Assembly: GCA_033558025.1 (NCBI GenBank)
Contig: JAUCEF010000012.1
Coordinates: 2,170,001-2,234,000 of the forward strand
DNA from: Phytophthora sp. 'mugwort'
Lineage: Eukaryota > Oomycota > Peronosporomycetes > Peronosporales > Peronosporaceae
Direction: 5' to 3'
Length of the DNA: 64,000 nucleotides
Shown here: positions 59,227-64,000 of the stretch, in pieces
Numbering within the stretch: position 1 is the stretch's first letter
How the letters are laid out: the number at the start of each line of letters is the position of its first letter
Program-made: the position numbers and the translations under genes
Notes under the pieces: generated by a model
Seen by the model: only the letters and a program-made list of their open reading frames with translations
Database searches by the model: none
What the model was told of the DNA's origin: nothing

Positions 59227-59230
59227 GGTT

Positions 59231-59272
59231 ATGAGCCCAAGCACCATGTCCTCTGCCCAAGACGCCTCGACC
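59231..59272 (+). pseudogene. Family A Gag start, folded back after 14-15 codons
   Basis: From ATG 59231 the first Gag codons ([14 protein letters not shown]) are read, then the sequence turns into the complement of Gag codons about 80-96. The junction lies at 59269-59276. Confidence 0.88.
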
Positions 59273-59558
59273 AGGCAACCCACGCTTCCTCGCAGTCGTC
59301 GACCACATGGTGGTAGTCCGCGTCCATGTGGAGCAGCATCAGTCCGAAAGCGATGTTGCTCAACTTGACGTAGTCGTCCTTGGCCCGCGAGTCCGTGTAG
59401 CTTGGCGTCGTCTCACGGTTCACGACATGCCACGTCGACTTGGTCAGGAACACGCCACGCATGTAGCGGTTCCACGTCGCGTAGTTGTCCCCGTTGAACT
59501 TGTCAATGGAGACCTTGGTCGAGGCGTCTTGGGCAGAGGACATGGTGCTTGGGCTCAT
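59273..59558 (-). pseudogene. Family A Gag N-terminal fragment, folded back
   Basis: Gag codons 1 to about 97 (DASTKV type, ending [10 protein letters not shown]) from ATG 59558. The frame then runs into the inverted Gag start at 59231. Only the head of the Gag domain is present, without zinc knuckle. Confidence 0.88.
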
Positions 59559-59562
59559 AACC

Positions 59563-59902
59563 TGATGAAAGGTATGGATCTTGGACACGAAGCTTGTACG
59601 AAAGCGGAGGGAGGGACGTCGCAGACGGCGGGACCGGAGCGAAGGCACTTGAGGGGTAGAATGAAGATTCGAAAGTGATTGAATTGTTGGAGCTTACACC
59701 CTACTGTTATAGACACGCGACCCTGCGTCCTATCACCTAGTGCATCTAATCAACCATCACTCACCAGTGTTCGTCCAATCATCCTACTCGTCTAATCATC
59801 AGTGGCGTAAACAACTTACCGTAAACATCGCGGGATCGTGTTGGACCGGTTCGGGTTAACCGGTTACTGGTACACAGTACCAAAACCCGGCAACCCTCAA
59901 TA
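59563..59902 (-). repeat. LTR2, right of the inverted-repeat centre
   Basis: This 340-bp LTR carries CACCAGTGTT for CACCGGTGTT near 59763. It is followed on its outer side by the complement of GAAGC. It occupies the position mirrored by the LTR1 at 58826-59168. Confidence 0.92.
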
Positions 59903-61030
59903 GCTTCAGGATATCATCCACATAACGCCGCTGCCACATCTTCACGCTGCCGTCCGGGCCATCCACCAGCTCGATTCCAAGGACGAACACACACTTGCCA
60001 CTGTCAGTCGTTTCGAAGCGTGTCTTGAGGTCGTTCTTCGTGCGTGAGATCAGCTCGGGTGAACTTCCGGTGACCAACACATCGTCCACGTAGACCAGCA
60101 CGAGCACACAGTGGCCATCGACAACCTTGATGTAGAGGCACGGGTCGAAGGCTGAAACTTGAAAACCGATAGAACACACGAATTCGTCGAAGGTCTCGTT
60201 CCATACGCGCGAAGCTTGCTTGAGACCGTAAATCGCCTTCACCAATTCCAGGCAGTCGAAATCACCATCCAGCTCGACGCCTTCAGGAACCACGCAGAAC
60301 ACCAACTCCTTCATGACGTCGTACAGAAATGCCGTTACCACGTCGAGTTGGTCGAGGGGCCAGTCGAAATACTTGGCAATCGCGATGACCATGCGCAGCG
60401 TCACGTACTTGACCACGGGCGAGAACGTCTCCGTGTAGTCGATGCCGTACTTTTGCTTGAAACCCTTGGCCACCAGGCGCGCCTTGTACTTCTCGATCGA
60501 TCCGTCGGCTTTGCGCTTAATCTTGAACACCCACTTGGTACCGATGGCGCTTTGTCCGCTGGGCAACTTGGCAGCACGAAACACACCACGAAGTCGCATC
60601 GACTTTAACTCAGCACGAATCGCCTTGCGCCAGTGCAGTTGGTCCGGGCCGTTGACCGCTTCTTGGAATGTCGACGGCTCCGATAAGTCCACGGCTGCTT
60701 CGACCGCGTTGGCACTTGCACGCCAAAACACAGATGGAGTCGATTCTTCATCTTGGTCTCCAGACTTTTCTTCTTCATCTGCGTCTGTTCGGTGCGAAGG
60801 GGAGTCGTTCGGTGCACTTGCTTCTTCCAGTCCAGGTCGATGACGCACAGCGCGCGGTCTTCTGGCAGCTTCATCTTCGTCACTCGGGCGGCTCTTGCGC
60901 TTCCCTGCCTGTTTGTACTCCGTCTGGCGCGGACCATCATCGTCGATGTCGAGCGAGTCGAAGTCCAGGTCGTCGACATCTTCATCAGAAACCGACGGTG
61001 AAAATCCAAAGGTCGATTCATCGAAGTTGA
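59903..61030 (-). pseudogene. A9: family A linker-to-RT fragment, mirror of A7
   Basis: Same span as A7 on the other strand, with FLYDVMK shared. Private changes VKMWQRR for VTMCQRR near 59930. YVDD is intact. Confidence 0.9.
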
Positions 61031-61380
61031 TATTGACGGTTACCGGTTTGGTATCAGTTATTAGCCGTGAACCGGTTAACCCGAACCGGTCCAATCCGAA
61101 CCCACGTTGATTATGGTGATTACGGTAAGTTGTTTACGCCACCGATGATTAGACGAGTAGGATGATTGGACGAACACCGGTGAGTGATGGTTGATTAGAT
61201 GCACTAGGTGATAGGACGCAGGGTCGCGTGTCTATAACAGTAGGGTGTAAGCTCCAACAATTCAATCACTTTCGAATCTTCATTCTACCCCTCAAGTGCC
61301 TTCGCTCCGGTCCCGCCGTCTGCGACGTCCCTCCCTCCGCTTCGTACAAGCTTCGTGTCCAAGATCCATACCTTTCATCA
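61031..61380 (+). repeat. LTR3, 5' LTR of A6
   Basis: 350 bp, TATTGACGG start; inserted after GTTGA of A9. Primer-binding site at 61381. Confidence 0.93.
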
Positions 61381-61384
61381 GGTT

Positions 61385-64000
61385 ATGAGCCCAAGCACCA
61401 TGTCCTCTGCCCAAGACGCCTCGACCAAGGTCTCCATTGACAAGTTCAACGGGGACAACTACGCGACGTGGAACCGCTACATGCGTGGCGTGTTCCTGAC
61501 CAAGTCGACGTGGCATGTCGTGAACCGTGAGACGACGCCAAGCTACACGGACTCGCGGGCCAAGGACGACTACGTCAAGTTGAGCAACATCGCTTTCGGA
61601 CTGATGCTGCTCCACATGGACGCGGACTACCACCATGTGGTCGACGACTGCGAGGAAGCGTGGGTTGCCTGGTCGCGCCTGAAGACGCTGTACGGTGGTT
61701 CGCAGAAGGCTGGACGCATCTACCTGAAGCGCCAACTCTTCAGCATGGAGATGTCGGAAGGCGGCAATGTGTTGCATCATTGCAACGAGGTCCTCAACAT
61801 CAGCGCCAAGCTCAGCAGCATCGGTGCCAAGATGGAGGACGAGGACGTGGCGATCTGCTTGTTGCGCAGCCTCCCCAAGAGCTACGAGAACGTCGTGCTG
61901 AACTTGGAGATGAGCAGCGCTGAACTGCGGTCACAAGACGTCGTGAAGGTGCTCACGAACGAGCACATCAAGAGACAAGGCGAGAAGACGGCGACGGTGA
62001 AGACTGAGAACGCGGCCAAGGCGTTCAACACCGACCGAGAGTCTCGCCAGTGTACGTACTGCGGAAAAGTGGGGCACACGATTGACAAGTGCTGGACCAA
62101 GCAGAAGGACGAGAACCGAGGGCCGAGACGCGGCGGCAACGGCCGTGGACGCGGGGCCAACAACATCCAGTGGAGAAACGACAGCAACGGCTACGACTAC
62201 GACTACGATCGAGTAGCGTTCGCGGTTTCACTGGAATGTGGGGTTTCGACGGGCAAGAATGTGTCCGGGATGTGGGCGGTCGACAGCGGCGCAACGCACC
62301 ACATCTGCAACGACAAGACCAAGTTCGTCCATTTGATTGAGCGGAACGAAGGCGAACTTTCGGTGGCCGACGGCAACAAGGCAGCCATCATGGGTGTGGG
62401 GACCATCGTGGAACAAGTGGTTCTGCCCAATGGCGACGAGCGCGAGATCGAGATCAAGAACGCGCTGTACGTGCCAAGCATGAGCAAGAATCTGCTTTCG
62501 GTACCGCAGATCAACAAAAGTGACAAGTTTCAAGTGGTGTTCGACGGCACCAAGATGCAGATTGAGCACAAAGGCTCCAAGCAAGTGGTGGCGACGGCAA
62601 ACCTCATGGATGGACTCTACTGGCTTCAGACGCCTCAGCGATCGGCGAATGCGGCGACGAGTGGCAAGACTGTCGACCTGCACGCGCGCATGGGTCACGC
62701 TCCGGTTGAGGTGCTCCCCCAAGATGGTCGACAACCACATGATCAAGGACGCGAAGGCACCTTTCAAGTCGAGCGGACCAAGTCTGTGTCGTGGTTGCCA
62801 GCAAGGTAAAATGGTCCAAAAACCATTCCCAAGCAACCGTGACAAGCGTCGCTACGACACATTTGAGCTGCTCCACTTCGACATCTGCGGACCCATGGAG
62901 GAAAACTCGCTTGGCGGCAGCAAGTACCTGCTACTGATCGTGGACGAAGCCAGTGGATGCATGAAGGGTTTCTGCCTGCGTGCCAAGTCGGAGAGCGAAG
63001 ACTGCATCAAGACGTACATCATGAAGGTGCAGAAGCAGTTCGGCAAGAAGGTCAAGTTTGTGCGGCACGACGGAGCTCGTGAGTTTGCGACCAACTCGCT
63101 CAACGACTTCTACGAAGACGAAGGCATCGAGCAGCAAACCACGGTTCCGTACGCGCACCAGACGAACGGCACGGCAGAGCGAGCTATCCGAACTATCGTC
63201 ACGATCGGCCGCAGCATGCTGCATCACGCTAAGCTGGACAAGTGTTTCTGGGCTGAGGCGGCCATGACTGCCATCTACGTGAAGAATCGTCTGCCGTCAC
63301 CCAAGATCGAGCACAAGACTCCGTTCGAGATCGTTTACAACTCCAAGCCGAGTGTGAAGCACATGCGTGTGTTCGGCTGTCGGACGTACATTCTGACTCC
63401 GAAGGAGAAGCGGCTCAAGTGGGATCCTAAGGCTCGCGCTGGACTGTTCCTGGGTTACGAAGAAGTGTCCAAGGCGTATCGACTTTATGACATCGAGGCG
63501 GGGCAGGTGGTTATCAGTCGCGATGTCAACTTCGATGAGTCGACCTTTGGATGTTCACCGACGATTTCCGATGAAGATGTCGATGACCTGGACTTCGACT
63601 CGCTCGACATCGACAATGATGGTTTCCGCCAGACGGAGTACACGCAGGCAGGGAAGCGCAAGAGCCGCCCGAGTGACGAAAATGAAGCTGCCAGAAAACC
63701 GCGAGCTGTGCGTCATCGACCTGGACTAGAAGAAGCAAGTGCGCCGACCTACTCCCCTCCGCACCGAGCAGACGCAGACGAAGAAGAAAAGTCAGGAGAC
63801 CAAGATGAAGAATCGACTCCACCAGTTTTTTGGCGTGCAAGTGCCAATGCCGTCGAAGCAGGCGATCTATCGGAGCCGACGACATTCCAAGAAGCGGTGA
63901 ACGGCCCCGACCAAGTGCACTGGCGCAAGGCGATTCGTGCTGACCTCGAATCGATGCGACTTCGTGGTGTGTTTCGTGCTGCCAAGTTGCCTAACGGACA
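61385..64000 (+). pseudogene. A6: family A Gag-Pol, frameshifted and running off the window
   Basis: Gag, zinc knuckle [14 protein letters not shown] and DSGA are open from ATG 61385 to 62809. The CCCCC-type extra base at about 62714-62720, shared with A4 and A5, shifts the frame in the integrase zinc region. Integrase then continues in the new frame through VRHDGAREF and TNGTAERA to the window edge in early RT. The 5-bp CCCCT duplication of A4 is absent here. The CTAG at 63727 is out of the coding frame (it reads CTA, Leu). Confidence 0.9.

Larger units (their letters stand above)
59903..63645. repeat. Inverted repeat, right arm
   Basis: Mirror of 55083-58825: A9 (minus), LTR3 (plus) and the first 2,265 bp of A6 (plus). 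The right limit is set by the left arm being cut by the A4 LTR at 55082. Confidence 0.9.

Noticed and set aside
63721..63735. Nonsense codon in A6 (CTAG)
   Set aside because: In the family reading frame the bases read CTA GAA (Leu-Glu); the stop exists only in a shadow frame.

Overview
This window is a eukaryotic retrotransposon graveyard and nursery. I find no host gene, rRNA or tRNA gene in 64 kb. Almost every base belongs to Ty1/copia (Pseudoviridae-type) LTR retrotransposons in domain order Gag - protease - integrase - reverse transcriptase - RNase H. The GC-rich coding style and an LTR initiator matching the oomycete Inr consensus (YCAYTYY; TCACTTT at 1436-1442) point to an oomycete, probably Phytophthora or a close relative. 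That is an inference, not a proof.

Two families account for the coding DNA. Family A (about 4.73 kb, 339-350 bp LTRs starting TATTGA and ending ATCA) has one uninterrupted Gag-Pol frame of 1345-1346 codons in three copies: 1212-5938 (+), 21847-26580 (+) and 33821-38554 (-). It is extremely compact: the frame begins inside the primer-binding site and its stop overlaps the polypurine tract. Family B is a relative seen only as fragments. B2 (573-8797) is interrupted by the first A element with a 5-bp target duplication. B1 occurs as three near-identical copies (14465-17973, 26581-30088, 41452-44960) plus a tail at 1-572; the three copies share a frameshift in RNase H.

Layout: 1-572 B1 tail; 573-8797 B2 with young A element 1 inside; 8798-13344 core module alpha (A minus, LTR1 minus, A RNase H plus, LTR2); 13345-14129 A fragment; 14130-20914 M2 unit 1; 20915-21191 A fragment; 21192-26580 core beta; 26242-33035 M2 unit 2, sharing the LTR at 26242-26580; 33036-33820 A fragment; 33821-39209 core gamma, an exact-length mirror image of beta; 39210-41117 two tandem 1.12-kb A-fragment/LTR units; 41118-47901 M2 unit 3; 47902-64000 a cluster of a third LTR variant (LTR3) and damaged A elements, including a large inverted repeat with arms 55083-58825 and 59903-63645. 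Each M2 unit consists of LTR, B1, an about 1.5-kb non-copia segment, LTR1 minus, an A fragment minus and LTR2 minus. The non-copia segment carries a truncated GIY-YIG-like ORF, a TATAAATA promoter-like stretch and the start of an unrecognised ORF.

The main story is structural. Nested insertion, LTR-LTR recombination, segmental duplication, inversion and fold-back have shuffled a small set of modules. Several LTR pairs are mismatched or mosaic, and one target duplication (GAAGC) has its two halves in different places. An array of copia elements without host genes resembles what has been reported for oomycete centromeres, which are enriched in a Copia-like element. That link is testable but unproven here. 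All identity statements are by eye, without alignment software, and assembly error must be excluded for the large repeats.
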